NCBI RefSeq assembly: GCF_000425565.1 | Contig: NZ_KE384397.1 | Span: 403,746 to 467,745 of the forward strand | Origin: Tepidiphilus margaritifer DSM 15129 | GTDB lineage: Bacteria > Pseudomonadota > Gammaproteobacteria > Burkholderiales > Rhodocyclaceae | Length of the DNA stretch: 64,000 nucleotides | Direction of reading: 5' to 3' | Shown: in pieces, positions 8,739-19,024 of the stretch | Layout of the letters: every line of letters starts with the position of its first letter | How positions within the stretch are numbered: position 1 is the first letter of the stretch | The notes under the pieces: generated by a model | What the model saw: the letters and a program-made list of their open reading frames with translations, nothing else | The model's database searches: none | What the model was told of the DNA's origin: nothing | Translations under genes and position numbers: made by a program

Positions 8739-9489
8739 GGCGCTCGATCGCATGTAACGGCATGGGTCGGCCAAGCTCATCTATGGCGACGAAGACTAAG
8801 CTGGCCGTCGTGCAGCGACGCCGTTCGCCGGTTTCCGGCATTTCGGCATCCATTTCCGCCGTTACGGTCAATGACGTTTTTCCAATACCGGTGACCCGTG
8901 CTACGATTTCGACGATCTCTCCTACGCGTGCCGGTGCAACAAAAGATACCTCTTTGCTAGCAGCCATCACCAAGGACTTGCGTGCATGACGGGTGGCGGC
9001 GGCAAATCCGGCCTTGGCGATCCATTCCATCGCCGGGCCGCCATGCAGGATGCCTCGATGGTTAGCATGCCCGGGGAAGACGATTTCAGCGACGCGCACA
9101 TCTCCGTCATATTCATCATGTACTGGCGCGGTTGGTGAAGGATGGTTGCTTGCCGCCATCACAAATTGGCCGGAAAGGCAAAGGACACGCTGTCCGGTCA
9201 GCAAGTTTTCCGTATACAAATGAGCGTCGATCGTTACGGAGCGACGGCCAATGTGGTGGATGTGCCCGACACAGTCGGTCAGCCAGCCGGCCTGTGCAGG
9301 CGCATGGAATTGGAGACGATGGACTGCCGCGGTGACGAGGGGGCTGCGCATCGCCTTGCTGCCGAGGATGAAGGCCAGCTTGTCGAGCATGGCGAGCGCC
9401 GCTCCGCCGAACAGAGTGCCATGATGATTGCATTGGTCGGGTAGCACCATGTCTACAAGAGACAGGTTGGGCGCGATGGAGGTATGCAT
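8731..9489 (-). CDS. Tandem-hotdog acyl-CoA thioesterase
   Basis: Predicted hydrolysis of acyl-CoA to free acid and CoA, 252 residues. Two hotdog domains in tandem are visible, each starting with the Asn-His-x-Gly-x-x-x-Gly-Gly hallmark of the YciA/ACOT group: NHHGTLFGGAALAMLDKLA near residue 21 and NHRGILHGGPAMEWIAKAGF near residue 145. It lacks a signal peptide and should be cytosolic. A GGAG site seven bases before the ATG is fully buried in a 10-bp hairpin that ends two bases before the start codon. The leader also carries a cobalamin riboswitch, unusual for a thioesterase. Confidence 0.85.
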   Translation of the reverse strand: MHTSIAPNLSLVDMVLPDQCNHHGTLFGGAALAMLDKLAFILGSKAMRSPLVTAAVHRLQFHAPAQAGWLTDCVGHIHHIGRRSVTIDAHLYTENLLTGQRVLCLSGQFVMAASNHPSPTAPVHDEYDGDVRVAEIVFPGHANHRGILHGGPAMEWIAKAGFAAATRHARKSLVMAASKEVSFVAPARVGEIVEIVARVTGIGKTSLTVTAEMDAEMPETGERRRCTTASLVFVAIDELGRPMPLHAIERHD

Positions 9490-9491
9490 GG

Positions 9492-9525
9492 AAAGGCTCC
9501 GAAAGAAAGGAGGGGCGGAGCCTTT
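9492..9525 (-). promoter_or_regulatory. Hairpin sequestering the thioesterase ribosome-binding site
   Basis: Perfect 10-bp stem AAAGGCTCCG / CGGAGCCTTT (9516-9525 with 9492-9501, 14-base loop). On the mRNA the 3' arm contains the Shine-Dalgarno GGAG, seven bases before the ATG at 9489, so translation must be off when it is folded. It is the obvious expression platform for the riboswitch upstream. There is no T run, so it is not an intrinsic terminator. Confidence 0.8.
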
Positions 9526-9658
9526 GCATCCAGACGGCGTGCGGACATATTCCGAGCGCCTGGGCGACGGAAGAATGTCTTTGCAGCTATGATCGGATGA
9601 CTATGAGATTGCATTGCTCTCGCCAGGGACACCCCGCCCCGAACATCGTTAGAGAAAT

Positions 9659-9850
9659 CTTCGAGGCAGGTCTCCTGACTCTCGGGTCGTCATCGCCGGC
9701 CGGCCTTCCCGGGACAAACCCAGTGGCAGGAGTGGCAGGCGACTCGCCGATTACAGTTGCGGGGGCAGTTCCGGGTTTCCAGTCGATGGCGACCGGGCAC
9801 CGGATTCCCTTTTCATGTCCGTTACCTTGTGGCAACGGGCAACCTCGAAG
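9659..9850 (-). ncRNA. Cobalamin riboswitch (thioesterase-GNAT leader)
   Basis: Read leftward the core is complete: ATGAAAAGGGAATCCGGTGC, then CTGCCCCCGCAACTGTAATC, then GAGTCAGGAGACCTGCC. P1 is a perfect 8-bp stem, CTTCGAGG (9843-9850) with CCTCGAAG (9659-9666). About 130 bases separate P1 from the ribosome-site hairpin. It is similar in layout to the nrdAB riboswitch, so the two share one effector. Confidence 0.95.
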
Positions 9851-9858
9851 CACGATGA

Positions 9859-9888
9859 ATTATACCGAAGATGGGGAGCTCTGCACAA
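9859..9888 (-). promoter_or_regulatory. Promoter of the thioesterase-GNAT transcript
   Basis: A perfect TATAAT -10 (9859-9864, minus strand) and a weaker TTGTGC -35 (9883-9888) are 18 bases apart. The start would fall at the 5' end of the riboswitch P1 stem. Confidence 0.65.
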
Positions 9889-10004
9889 AAATTGCCGTGT
9901 CGCTCCGCATCGGAATCGCCTCATCCCACTGGTGGGTCTTTATCGAGTGTCATCGTCGCAGGGATGCCCTGTGCTTCAAGCAGCCTAGTCTCACAATCGG
10001 ATTT

Positions 10005-10038
10005 TTGTCACGAAACCGTCACCATTTCGCGATATAAC
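10005..10038 (+). promoter_or_regulatory. Pho box and -10 element of phoBR
   Basis: TTGTCAC-GAAA-CCGTCAC (10005-10022) has the two half sites with a four-base gap of a PhoB box, in place of a -35. TATAAC at 10033-10038 is the -10. PhoB autoactivation of phoBR is well known. Confidence 0.75.
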
Positions 10039-10172
10039 GGCAATATGTCGTTCGCGGGGCTTGGGAGAGGTGATGACGGTCAACGTGTTGGTGGTCGAGG
10101 ACGAACCGGCGATCCTGGAGTTGATCGCGGTGAATCTGGAACAGGCGGGGTTGCACGTGCTGCGTGCGGCCG
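10005..10172 (+). repeat. Direct repeat, copy 2 (phoB promoter and 5' end)
   Basis: Gap-free partner of 3765-3932. This copy continues into the intact phoB gene. Together the two copies bracket the lower-GC insert with nrdAB, thioesterase and GNAT, as expected if the insert entered by a single homologous crossover through phoB. Confidence 0.9.
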
Positions 10173-10774
10173 ATGCGGAGGCGGCCTTGCGGTTCATCGG
10201 TGAGGCGCTGCCGGATCTGGTGCTCGTCGATTGGATGCTGCCGGGGCTGTCGGGCATCGAGCTGGTGCGGCGTCTGCGGCGGGAAGAGCGTACGCGGGCG
10301 CTGCCGCTCATCCTGCTCACGGCACGCGGCGCCGAGGTGGACAAGGTGCTGGGGCTGGAGGCGGGAGCGGACGATTACGTGACCAAGCCCTTTTCCCCGC
10401 GTGAGCTCCTGGCGCGCATCCGGGCGGTGCTGCGGCGGCGCCGGCCGGAGGTGGGCGAGGAGGTGCTCGAGGCGGGTGGATTGAAACTCGATCCGGCGGC
10501 GCGGCGGGTGTTGGCGCAGGGAAGGGTCGTCTCCCTTGGGCCGACCGAGTTTCGTCTGCTGCAATTCCTCATGGCCCATCCGGAGCGGGTGCACAGCCGT
10601 GGGCAGCTGCTCGACCGGGTGTGGGGGGATCACGTCTTCGTCGAGGAGCGGACGGTGGATGTGCACGTGCGCCGCCTGCGCGCGGCGCTCGAACCGTACG
10701 GGTTATCGGGTCTGATCCAGACGGTGCGCGGGGCGGGGTACCGGTTTTCGGTACAGGCGACGCAGGAAGCATGA
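10073..10774 (+). CDS. phoB: Phosphate regulon response regulator PhoB
   Basis: OmpR-class DNA-binding response regulator, 233 residues, activating phosphate-starvation genes. The receiver domain (1-120) has the acidic pocket VVEDEP, phosphoacceptor Asp53 (LVLVDWMLPG), the conserved LLTARG and Lys in VTKPFSPREL. The winged-helix domain (about 130-228) has TEFRLLQFL and the recognition-helix region ERTVDVHVRRLRAAL. The ATG at 10073 follows GGGAGAGG. It overlaps phoR as ATGA. Confidence 0.95.
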   Translation: MTVNVLVVEDEPAILELIAVNLEQAGLHVLRAADAEAALRFIGEALPDLVLVDWMLPGLSGIELVRRLRREERTRALPLILLTARGAEVDKVLGLEAGADDYVTKPFSPRELLARIRAVLRRRRPEVGEEVLEAGGLKLDPAARRVLAQGRVVSLGPTEFRLLQFLMAHPERVHSRGQLLDRVWGDHVFVEERTVDVHVRRLRAALEPYGLSGLIQTVRGAGYRFSVQATQEA

Positions 10775-12087
10775 ATACGGCGCAGAGGCTGCGCTTGCAG
10801 CGGCGATTTGCCCTGCGGCGGCTGGGCGGCGTGAGCATGGTCGCTGCAGTGACGGCGGCCTTTTCCTGGCCGGCAGGGCTCGCCCTGCTCGCGCTCGGTT
10901 TGGGGTGGGCGTGGTGGCGCGCCGAACGGGAGTTCTCCGAGGTAGTGGAGCTGGCGTTTTCCGGTGACCCTCTGGAGGGGTGTTCCGCGCGGGCACGCTT
11001 GGTGCTCGAACCGCTGCGGGCGCAGGAAGGGGGGTGGCGGCGCCGGGTGGAGGCGGCGCGGCGAGATCGGGAGCGCCTGATCGCGGCTTGGGATCGTTTG
11101 CCGATAGGGGTCGTGTGGTTGCAGTCTGACGGGACGATCCGCCGGCTCAACCGCCGCGCCGAGGAGCTGCTGCAGCTGCGCCGGCGTTTGCATGCGGGCC
11201 AGCCGCTCGCGCTCTTCCTGCCCGAGCCGCGCTGGGTCGAGCGTATCCGGACGGCGGGTGAGGAGGGGTTTACCGGCGAGGTGCCGCAGCGCGGTGAGAC
11301 GCTGTACTGCCGCTTGCAGTGGGTGCCATTGGAAGAGGGGGAGGCGCTGCTGCTCGTCGAGGATCGTACCGAGGCGATGCGGCTCGAGCGGATGCGGCGC
11401 GATTTCGTCGCCAACGTGTCACACGAGTTGCGCACGCCGCTCACCATCGTGCGCGGCTATCTCGAGACCGCGCTCGATTCCCCCACGCCGCCCCCTCCTC
11501 CCCTGGGGGGGTATCTGGAACAGGTCCATGCGCAGGCCGTGCGCATGCAGCGGCTGGTGGAGGATCTCCTGACGCTGGCGCAACTCGAAGGAACGCAGCC
11601 GCCGCCGGCACAGTGGCTGGATGTGGCCGAGTTGCTGGAGACCGCGGCGGATCAGGCCAGAGGCGTGGCGCCGGACGGCATCACGGTGGAGGTGTCTCCG
11701 CCGCCGCGGCCTCGAGAAATCCTGGGGGTGCGCACCGAGCTCGAATCGGCTTTGGGCAATCTCGCCCTGAATGCGGTGCGCTACACCCCGGCGCCGGGAC
11801 GGGTGGTGATCGGGATGCGCGACCTCGAGAACGGCGAATGCGAACTCTTCGTGCGCGACACCGGTATCGGCATCGCGCCGGAGCATGTGCCGCGCCTCAC
11901 GGAGCGTTTCTACCGCGTCGACCGGGCGCGTTCGCGTGATCGCGGCGGCACGGGGCTGGGGCTGGCGATCGTCAACCACGTGGCGCAACGCCACGAGGCG
12001 AGGCTCCTCATCGACAGCGTACCCGGGCAGGGGAGCGAATTTCGGCTGCGCTTTCCCCCGGGGCGCTGGCGCGCGCGCGTCAGATGA
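10771..12087 (+). CDS. phoR: Phosphate regulon sensor histidine kinase PhoR
   Basis: Membrane-anchored kinase/phosphatase for PhoB, 438 residues. A hydrophobic N-terminal hairpin (about 17-50) is followed by the small linker, a PAS domain (about 100-195), the dimerisation/phosphoacceptor helix with His218 (ANVSHELRTPLTI) and the ATPase domain with N box (NLALNAVRYTP), G1 (VRDTGIGI) and G2 (RDRGGTGLGLAI). There is no large periplasmic sensor domain, as usual for PhoR, which senses through PstSCAB/PhoU. The 3' end overlaps the convergent next gene by eight bases. Confidence 0.93.
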   Translation: MNTAQRLRLQRRFALRRLGGVSMVAAVTAAFSWPAGLALLALGLGWAWWRAEREFSEVVELAFSGDPLEGCSARARLVLEPLRAQEGGWRRRVEAARRDRERLIAAWDRLPIGVVWLQSDGTIRRLNRRAEELLQLRRRLHAGQPLALFLPEPRWVERIRTAGEEGFTGEVPQRGETLYCRLQWVPLEEGEALLLVEDRTEAMRLERMRRDFVANVSHELRTPLTIVRGYLETALDSPTPPPPPLGGYLEQVHAQAVRMQRLVEDLLTLAQLEGTQPPPAQWLDVAELLETAADQARGVAPDGITVEVSPPPRPREILGVRTELESALGNLALNAVRYTPAPGRVVIGMRDLENGECELFVRDTGIGIAPEHVPRLTERFYRVDRARSRDRGGTGLGLAIVNHVAQRHEARLLIDSVPGQGSEFRLRFPPGRWRARVR

Positions 12088-13624
12088 TGACGGGGTCGAT
12101 CCAGAAGAAGGTGAGGATGAGGTAATCCTCGCCCTTTTCGATCACTTCCTGTACGCGGGCGCCCCGCGTTTTGTGTTCGACCCATAAATTGAGGAGCTTG
12201 GCATCGGTGCCGATCTCGAGCGGAGCGAGCAGGCGGTGCGTGCCTTCGTCACCGCGGCTCGTGTCGGGAAACCAGAAAGCGGGGTACCAGGGAGTTGGCG
12301 GCGCTCCTACCACGGGGAAGTGCTGCACCGCCGTCGGGCGGGGGATGCCGGGGATCTGCTCGAGCCCGAGGTGGATCTCGCCGTCGAAGGTGGCTTGGCG
12401 CCAGCGCACGCGCGTGAGCATGCCGCCGTAGGCTTTGGGATGTTTGCGCACGAGAAGCAGCCGTCCGGGGGGCCAGCGGGTGAGCTCGCTGCGCGCGCCG
12501 CTGCGCCGGATGCGCCACCCGCGGGGACTGCGGTCCATGGCGTCCCACTGCGTGAGGTGGGGGGAATAGAGCAGCTCGTTTTTTTCGCGCTCGCGCTCGG
12601 CGAGATCGACGTCGCTGACAGTGCCGCCGAAGAGCTGGATACGCTGCGCTTCTTCGAAAGTGCGGCGTACCGACACCGCCGTGGGCGGCTCGAATGGCTG
12701 CCCGGTGAAATAGAAATAGATCGCCGGCCAGTCGGAGACGACTTGCAGTCCTTCGTTGATTGGCTCGCGGGGTTCTTGTCGCTTTGGCGGTTCTCCCGTC
12801 CAGCGTTGTGACAGAGTCTCGAGTAGTAGACGCTCGTCGGTGGATAGTCCCGTCTGCGCAAGCCGTGCCTGTAATTTGGGTAGGAGAGCGCCGGCATCGT
12901 AGAGGCGCAGCAGCTTGGCATCGGCGAACGCGAGCGCGGGGATGGGCGGAGAGTTTCCGGCCAGATCGATGCCGTAGCGGTCGTCGATGCGATCGAGCCA
13001 CTCCGGTGGCACGAACTGGGCGTAGGTGGCCGATTCGAGGGCGAGGGAGACCACCCGCGGCAGTACCGACATGGGCAAGGCGTTGGGGTTGGCGAGGTGG
13101 ATGAGCGCGGCGGCGTGATGGACTTCGCGGCAGCTGAGTCGAGACGGTGAGCCGAAAAGGCCGTCATCGACGCGTCGATTGGCGACGTTGGCCCGTTCGG
13201 CCCGCAGCAGCGCCTGGTGCAATCCCCCCCAAAGGGTGTCGGGCACGCGGGTGAGCTCGAACCAGAAGATGAGCATCATGCGCAGCAGACACCAGCTCTG
13301 ACGCTCGTGGGCGAGGGCGCAGTAAGGGGAGGAAGGTACTGCCGCAGGATGCTGCGTGGCCTTGGTATAGAGCTTGATGAGTTTACCCCATGCCTTCAGG
13401 TAGGGGGATTCGCGCGTGGGTGGGGTGCGGCGCGGCCAGCCGACGCGGTGCAGAGAAGCACGCAGCATATCGGCGCGATCGACGAGCTGGGAGAAGGTGT
13501 TGAACTCCTGCCCCAAGAGGCTATCGGCCAGGATCTCGAATTCGGCTGCCGGGAGTGCCGATTCCGGGGCAACGGCCAAGAGATGACGCAACCGCTCGTC
13601 GATGGATTCGATCGTCTCCTGCAT
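12080..13624 (-). CDS. Conserved-looking protein of unknown function, 514 residues
   Basis: A long frame with the codon bias of its neighbours; I do not recognise a domain. It has no signal peptide or membrane segment. The N-terminal part is helical (QETIESIDERLRHLLAV; PSSPYCALAHERQSWCLLRMMLI). The middle is rich in Leu and Arg helices. The C-terminal 150 residues turn beta-rich, with PRGWRIRRSGARSELTRWPP, a PAFWFPDTSRGDEG segment and a final hydrophobic strand ending in FFWIDPVII. The general plan, helical N-terminus with a beta C-terminal domain, recalls large betaproteobacterial PilZ-like proteins, but no RxxxR...DxSxxG motif was found. It is convergent with phoR. Confidence 0.75.
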   Translation of the reverse strand: MQETIESIDERLRHLLAVAPESALPAAEFEILADSLLGQEFNTFSQLVDRADMLRASLHRVGWPRRTPPTRESPYLKAWGKLIKLYTKATQHPAAVPSSPYCALAHERQSWCLLRMMLIFWFELTRVPDTLWGGLHQALLRAERANVANRRVDDGLFGSPSRLSCREVHHAAALIHLANPNALPMSVLPRVVSLALESATYAQFVPPEWLDRIDDRYGIDLAGNSPPIPALAFADAKLLRLYDAGALLPKLQARLAQTGLSTDERLLLETLSQRWTGEPPKRQEPREPINEGLQVVSDWPAIYFYFTGQPFEPPTAVSVRRTFEEAQRIQLFGGTVSDVDLAEREREKNELLYSPHLTQWDAMDRSPRGWRIRRSGARSELTRWPPGRLLLVRKHPKAYGGMLTRVRWRQATFDGEIHLGLEQIPGIPRPTAVQHFPVVGAPPTPWYPAFWFPDTSRGDEGTHRLLAPLEIGTDAKLLNLWVEHKTRGARVQEVIEKGEDYLILTFFWIDPVII

Positions 13625-13715
13625 GGCGGGCCCTTTTACCTATGCCGACGGAAATGGCATTGTAGCCGATTTACCCGAACGGTTTTTCCGGTCCGAACGC
13701 GATGGGAGAATCTCG

Positions 13716-15176
13716 TCAGGCGGTGAGTTTGCGCCGTAGCAGTTCGGTCACGCGTTGCGGGTTGGCCGCGCCGCGCGAGGCTTTCATCACTTGGCCGACG
13801 AGAGCATTCAAGGCCTTCTCCTTGCCGGCGCGGAATTCCTCCACCGATTTCGGATTGCCGGCGATCGCTGCGTCTACCAAGGCTTCCAGGGCGCTCTCAT
13901 CGCTCACTTGCTTGAGTCCCTGCGCCTCGATGATCGCGTCGACGTCCGTGCCTTCACCGGTCCATAGCGCCTCGAACACTTTTTTTGCTCCGGCGTGCGA
14001 GATCGTGCCGTCGTGCACGCGCTGCACCAGGGCGGCGATGTGTTCCGGACGCACGGGGCTCTCGCCGATGTCGAGCTCGGCGCGGTTGAGTTTGGCGGCG
14101 AGCTCACCGAGAATCCAGTTGGCACAGGGTTTGGCGATCGCCTGACCGGCCGCGGCGACGGCGGCCAGATAGTAGTCGGCCAGCTCCTTGCTTGCCGTGA
14201 GGAGGTTGGCATCGTAGCGGGTGAGGCCGTGTTCGTCCACCAACCGGCGGCGCAGCGCCTGCGGCAGCTCGGGCAGATTCGCCCGGATCTCTTCGATCCA
14301 GGCACGGTCGATGACGAGCGGCAGGAGATCGGGATCGGGAAAGTAGCGGTAGTCGTGCGCGTCTTCCTTGGTGCGCATCACGCGGGTCTCGCCGCGCTCG
14401 GGGTCGAAGAGCACGGTGGCCTGCTGGACGGTGCCGCCTTCCTCGAGCGTTTCGATCTGCCAGCGGACTTCGTAGTCGATCGCCTGCTGCAGGAAGCGGA
14501 AGGAGTTGAGGTTCTTGATCTCGCGCCGCGTGCCCAGGCGCGTCTCGCCCTTGGGACGCACCGAGACGTTGGCGTCGATGCGAAACGAGCCTTCCTGCAT
14601 GTTGCCGTCGCATACCCCGATCCAGCGCACCAGGGTATGCAGCGCCCGGGCGTAGGCCACCGCCTCTTCGGCCGAACGCATGTCGGGCTCGGAGACGATC
14701 TCGAGCAGCGGCGTGCCGGCGCGGTTGAGGTCGATTCCGGTCATGCCGTGGAAGTCTTCGTGCAGGCTCTTGCCGGCGTCCTCTTCGAGGTGCGCCCGCG
14801 TGATGCGCACGGTTTTCTCGTAGGCGGATTCTCCCTCGCCCACCTGGATGGTGAGCGTGCCATTTTTCACCACCGGCAGCTCGTACTGGCTGATCTGGTA
14901 GCCCTTGGGCAGGTCGGGGTAGAAGTAGTTTTTGCGCGCGAACACGCTGCGCTCGGCGATCTCGGCTTCGATCGCCAGCCCGAGGCGGATGGCGCGCTCG
15001 ACGGCCCCGCGGTTGAGCACGGGCAGCGTGCCGGGCAGGGCCACGTCGATGGCGCAGGCCTGGCGGTTGGGTTCGGCGCCGAAGGCGGTGGAAGCCCCGG
15101 AGAAGATCTTGCTGCGCGTGGTGAGCTGCGCGTGGATCTCGAGGCCGATGACGGTTTCCCAGTCGGTGCGGTTCAT
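13716..15176 (-). CDS. gatB: Asp-tRNA(Asn)/Glu-tRNA(Gln) amidotransferase subunit B
   Basis: tRNA-binding and kinase subunit of the GatCAB transamidosome, which corrects Glu-tRNA(Gln) or Asp-tRNA(Asn), 486 residues. The GatB signature is present: [20 protein letters not shown] at the start, [18 protein letters not shown], and [19 protein letters not shown]-like acidic sites in the cradle domain. The C-terminal YqeY-like tail domain includes [11 protein letters not shown]-type helices and ends [13 protein letters not shown]. The ATG at 15176 gives the family N-terminus; an in-frame start at 15218 would overlap gatA. Confidence 0.96.
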   Translation of the reverse strand: MNRTDWETVIGLEIHAQLTTRSKIFSGASTAFGAEPNRQACAIDVALPGTLPVLNRGAVERAIRLGLAIEAEIAERSVFARKNYFYPDLPKGYQISQYELPVVKNGTLTIQVGEGESAYEKTVRITRAHLEEDAGKSLHEDFHGMTGIDLNRAGTPLLEIVSEPDMRSAEEAVAYARALHTLVRWIGVCDGNMQEGSFRIDANVSVRPKGETRLGTRREIKNLNSFRFLQQAIDYEVRWQIETLEEGGTVQQATVLFDPERGETRVMRTKEDAHDYRYFPDPDLLPLVIDRAWIEEIRANLPELPQALRRRLVDEHGLTRYDANLLTASKELADYYLAAVAAAGQAIAKPCANWILGELAAKLNRAELDIGESPVRPEHIAALVQRVHDGTISHAGAKKVFEALWTGEGTDVDAIIEAQGLKQVSDESALEALVDAAIAGNPKSVEEFRAGKEKALNALVGQVMKASRGAANPQRVTELLRRKLTA

Positions 15177-15190
15177 GGCGGTTCCGTGGT

Positions 15191-16669
15191 TCAGAGCGGC
15201 GGCAGCTGCCGATGCCAATCGGTTTTTTCCTGGAAGGCGTGGGCGGCGAGCAGCAGCCGCGTTTCGGCGAGATAGGGGCCGATGAGCTGGCAGCCGATGG
15301 GCAGCCCCGCCGCATCGAACCCGCAGGGGTGCGAGAGCGCCGGCAGCCCGGCGAGGTTGGCCCCGATGGTATAGATGTCCTGCAGGTATTCCTGCACCGG
15401 ATCCTGGTCTTTCTCGCCCAGGCGCCAGGCGGTGGTGGGCGCGGTGGGGGCGAGGATGAGGTCGCAGGAGTCGAAGGCTTGGCGGTAGTCTTCGGCGATC
15501 AGGCGGCGCAGTTTTTGCGCCTGCAGGTAGTAGGCGTCGTAGTAGCCGTGCGAGAGCACATAGGTGCCGACGAGGATGCGGCGCTTGACTTCGTCGCCGA
15601 ATCCTTGGGCGCGCGTCTTGCGGTACATGTCGTCGAGGTCGGCATAGTCGGGAGCGCGGTAGCCGTAGCGCACGCCGTCGTAGCGCGCGAGGTTGCTCGA
15701 GGCTTCCGCCGGGGCGATGACGTAGTAGGCGGGAATGGCGAGTTCGGCGCGCGGCAGGGACACGTCGACAAGGCGCGCGCCCAGGGATTCATAGGTGCGG
15801 GCGGCCGCTTCGACGGCGCGGCGCACGTCGGCGTCGAGCCCCTCGACGGCGAAGAATTCGCGCGGCAGCCCCAGGCGCAGCCCGTCGAGTCGCCCGTCGG
15901 TGGCGGCGAGCGCCGCGGCATGGTCTTCGGCCGGCCGATCGAGCGAGGTGGAGTCGCGTGGATCGAAGCCTTCGATGGCCGTGAGGGCGAGCGCGCAGTC
16001 TTCGGCGCTGCGCGCGATCACGCCGGCCTGATCGAGCGAGGAGGCGTAGGCGATGATGCCGTAGCGGCTCACCCGCCCGTAGCTCGGCTTGATGCCGGTG
16101 ACGCCGCACATGGCCGCCGGCTGGCGCACGCTGCCGCCGGTGTCGGTGCCGGTGGCCACGGGCACGATGCCGGCTGCCACGGCCGCGGCCGAGCCGCCCG
16201 AGGAGCCGCCGGCGATGCGGCTCGTATCCCAGGGATTGCGGCAGGGGCCGAAGTGGGAGTGTTCGTTCGCCGAGCCCATGGCGAATTCGTCGAGGTTGGT
16301 CTTGCCGATGGACACCGCGCCGGCCTGGGCGAGGCGCTCGACGACGAAGGCGTCGTAGGGCGGAACGAACTCGGCGAGCATGCGCGAGGCGGCGGTGGTG
16401 CGCACGCCCCGGGTGCAGAAGAGGTCTTTGTGGGCGAGCGGGATGCCAGAAAGTAACGAGACGTTTCCGCCGCGGCGGCGTTCGTCGGCGGCGCGGGCGG
16501 CTGCACGAGCGGCTTCGGAGGTGAGGGTGATGAAGGCGTTGAGCCGTTCCTGCAGGCTTTGCGCGCGCTCGAGCGCGGCATCGGCCAGCGCTTCGGCGCG
16601 GGTACGCCCCTCGGAGAGGGCGGCAGCGAGCTCACGCAATGAGGAGGTGAGGAGCCGTTCTGCGCTCAT
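15191..16669 (-). CDS. gatA: Aspartyl/glutamyl-tRNA amidotransferase subunit A
   Basis: Amidase subunit that releases ammonia from glutamine, 492 residues. The Ser-cisSer-Lys triad is visible: Lys in [15 protein letters not shown] (about residue 80) and the serine-rich loop [15 protein letters not shown], with nucleophile Ser in [15 protein letters not shown]. Length and the C-terminal [15 protein letters not shown] are standard. Its start overlaps the gatC stop as ATGA. Confidence 0.96.
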   Translation of the reverse strand: MSAERLLTSSLRELAAALSEGRTRAEALADAALERAQSLQERLNAFITLTSEAARAAARAADERRRGGNVSLLSGIPLAHKDLFCTRGVRTTAASRMLAEFVPPYDAFVVERLAQAGAVSIGKTNLDEFAMGSANEHSHFGPCRNPWDTSRIAGGSSGGSAAAVAAGIVPVATGTDTGGSVRQPAAMCGVTGIKPSYGRVSRYGIIAYASSLDQAGVIARSAEDCALALTAIEGFDPRDSTSLDRPAEDHAAALAATDGRLDGLRLGLPREFFAVEGLDADVRRAVEAAARTYESLGARLVDVSLPRAELAIPAYYVIAPAEASSNLARYDGVRYGYRAPDYADLDDMYRKTRAQGFGDEVKRRILVGTYVLSHGYYDAYYLQAQKLRRLIAEDYRQAFDSCDLILAPTAPTTAWRLGEKDQDPVQEYLQDIYTIGANLAGLPALSHPCGFDAAGLPIGCQLIGPYLAETRLLLAAHAFQEKTDWHRQLPPL

Positions 16670-16947
16670 TCGATCACCTTGGGTACGAGATAAAGGCCGT
16701 TTTCGGCCGCGGGCGCGAGGGCGAGCAGGGCGTCGCGTTGATCCGGTTCGGTGACGGCGTCCTCGCGCAGGCGCTGCGGCAGATCGAGCGGATGGCTCAT
16801 GGGGGCAACCCCGGTGGTGTCGACGGCCTGCAGCCGATCTACCAGGGCGAGGACCCGTTCGAGGTCGGCGCGGAACGCCGCGGCGCTGTCGGGGGTCAAT
16901 TCGATACGGGCGAGCTCGGCGATACGGTCGAGGTCGATGGCGGGCAT
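16666..16947 (-). CDS. gatC: Aspartyl/glutamyl-tRNA amidotransferase subunit C
   Basis: Small GatAB linker, 93 residues, which wraps around the A/B interface. It begins [18 protein letters not shown], carries the [20 protein letters not shown] segment in the middle and ends in LYLVPKVIE, all standard GatC features. It is the first gene of gatCAB and is divergent from mreB across 147 bases. Confidence 0.94.
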   Translation of the reverse strand: MPAIDLDRIAELARIELTPDSAAAFRADLERVLALVDRLQAVDTTGVAPMSHPLDLPQRLREDAVTEPDQRDALLALAPAAENGLYLVPKVIE

Positions 16948-16980
16948 ACGGCAGACCCTGTCGCGTCCAAAGCTTTGTAG

Positions 16981-18135
<1,155 letters not shown>

Positions 18136-18157
18136 TTCACGGTTTCGGGGAGTCGCG

Positions 18158-19024
18158 ATGAATTCCCCGCTCGGTGCCTCACCCAACGTTCCGCGCTTTC
18201 ATCGGACGATGTCGCCAGGGCAGCGTCTGGGGCTGGCGACGCTCGCCGCGGTGCTGCTCTTGGTACTCGATCTGCGCTTCGGGGCGCTGGGAGCCGTGCG
18301 CGATGCGATTTCGGTGGTACTTCGCCCAGTCCAAGAGGCGGCGCACTGGCCGGTGAAACTCGCCACCGACGGGTCGATCTATTTCGCCACGCTCGCCGAG
18401 GTGCAGGCCGAGAATGCGCGTCTGCGGCGCATCGAGATGGAGGACCGGCTGCGCGCGGCCACCTTGGCGGCGCTGGAGGCGGAAAACGCCGAATTCCGGC
18501 GCCTGCTGGGCATGAGCAAGCGTGCCGAGCTGCGTACCATCGGCGTCGAAGTGCTCTACGATGCGCCCGATCCCTTCAGCCGGCGCATCGTCGTCGATCG
18601 CGGAGCGAACGCGGGCGTGCGTCTGGGGCTGGCGGTGCTCGATGCCGAGGGGCTGGTGGGGCAAGTGACGCGCATCCAGCCGCTGGTGTCGGAGGTGACC
18701 CTGATCACGCAGAAGGACCATGCGGTGCCGGTGATGGTGCAGCGAAACGGCGTGCGCGGCGTGGTCTATGGTCTGGGCGACGGCTACCTCGAATTGCGTC
18801 ATCTCCTGGCCGATGCGGACGTGCGCGCCGACGACCTGCTCGTTACCTCCGGTCTCGATGGTGTGTTCCCGCCGGGGATTCTGGTGGCGAGGGTGGTGTC
18901 GGTCGACACGGGGACGGGGTTTTCCCACATCGTGTGCGAGCCCGTGGCCTTTGGCGAGCGCCGGCGTTATCTCATGGTGGTCGAACGCGTGCCGGCGAAG
19001 GAATCGCCCGCAGGAGGAACGTGA
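18158..19024 (+). CDS. mreC: Rod-shape determining protein MreC
   Basis: Bitopic inner-membrane protein with a periplasmic beta domain that activates PBP2, 288 residues. A short cytosolic N-terminus and a membrane segment (about 24-45, GLATLAAVLLLVLDLRFG) are followed by a coiled coil (about 75-110, AEVQAENARLRRIEMEDRL) and the two beta-barrel subdomains with the VIVDRGANAGVRLG-like signature and a second VTSGLDGVFPPGI. It has GGGGAG before the ATG and overlaps mreD at its stop. Confidence 0.95.
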   Translation: MNSPLGASPNVPRFHRTMSPGQRLGLATLAAVLLLVLDLRFGALGAVRDAISVVLRPVQEAAHWPVKLATDGSIYFATLAEVQAENARLRRIEMEDRLRAATLAALEAENAEFRRLLGMSKRAELRTIGVEVLYDAPDPFSRRIVVDRGANAGVRLGLAVLDAEGLVGQVTRIQPLVSEVTLITQKDHAVPVMVQRNGVRGVVYGLGDGYLELRHLLADADVRADDLLVTSGLDGVFPPGILVARVVSVDTGTGFSHIVCEPVAFGERRRYLMVVERVPAKESPAGGT

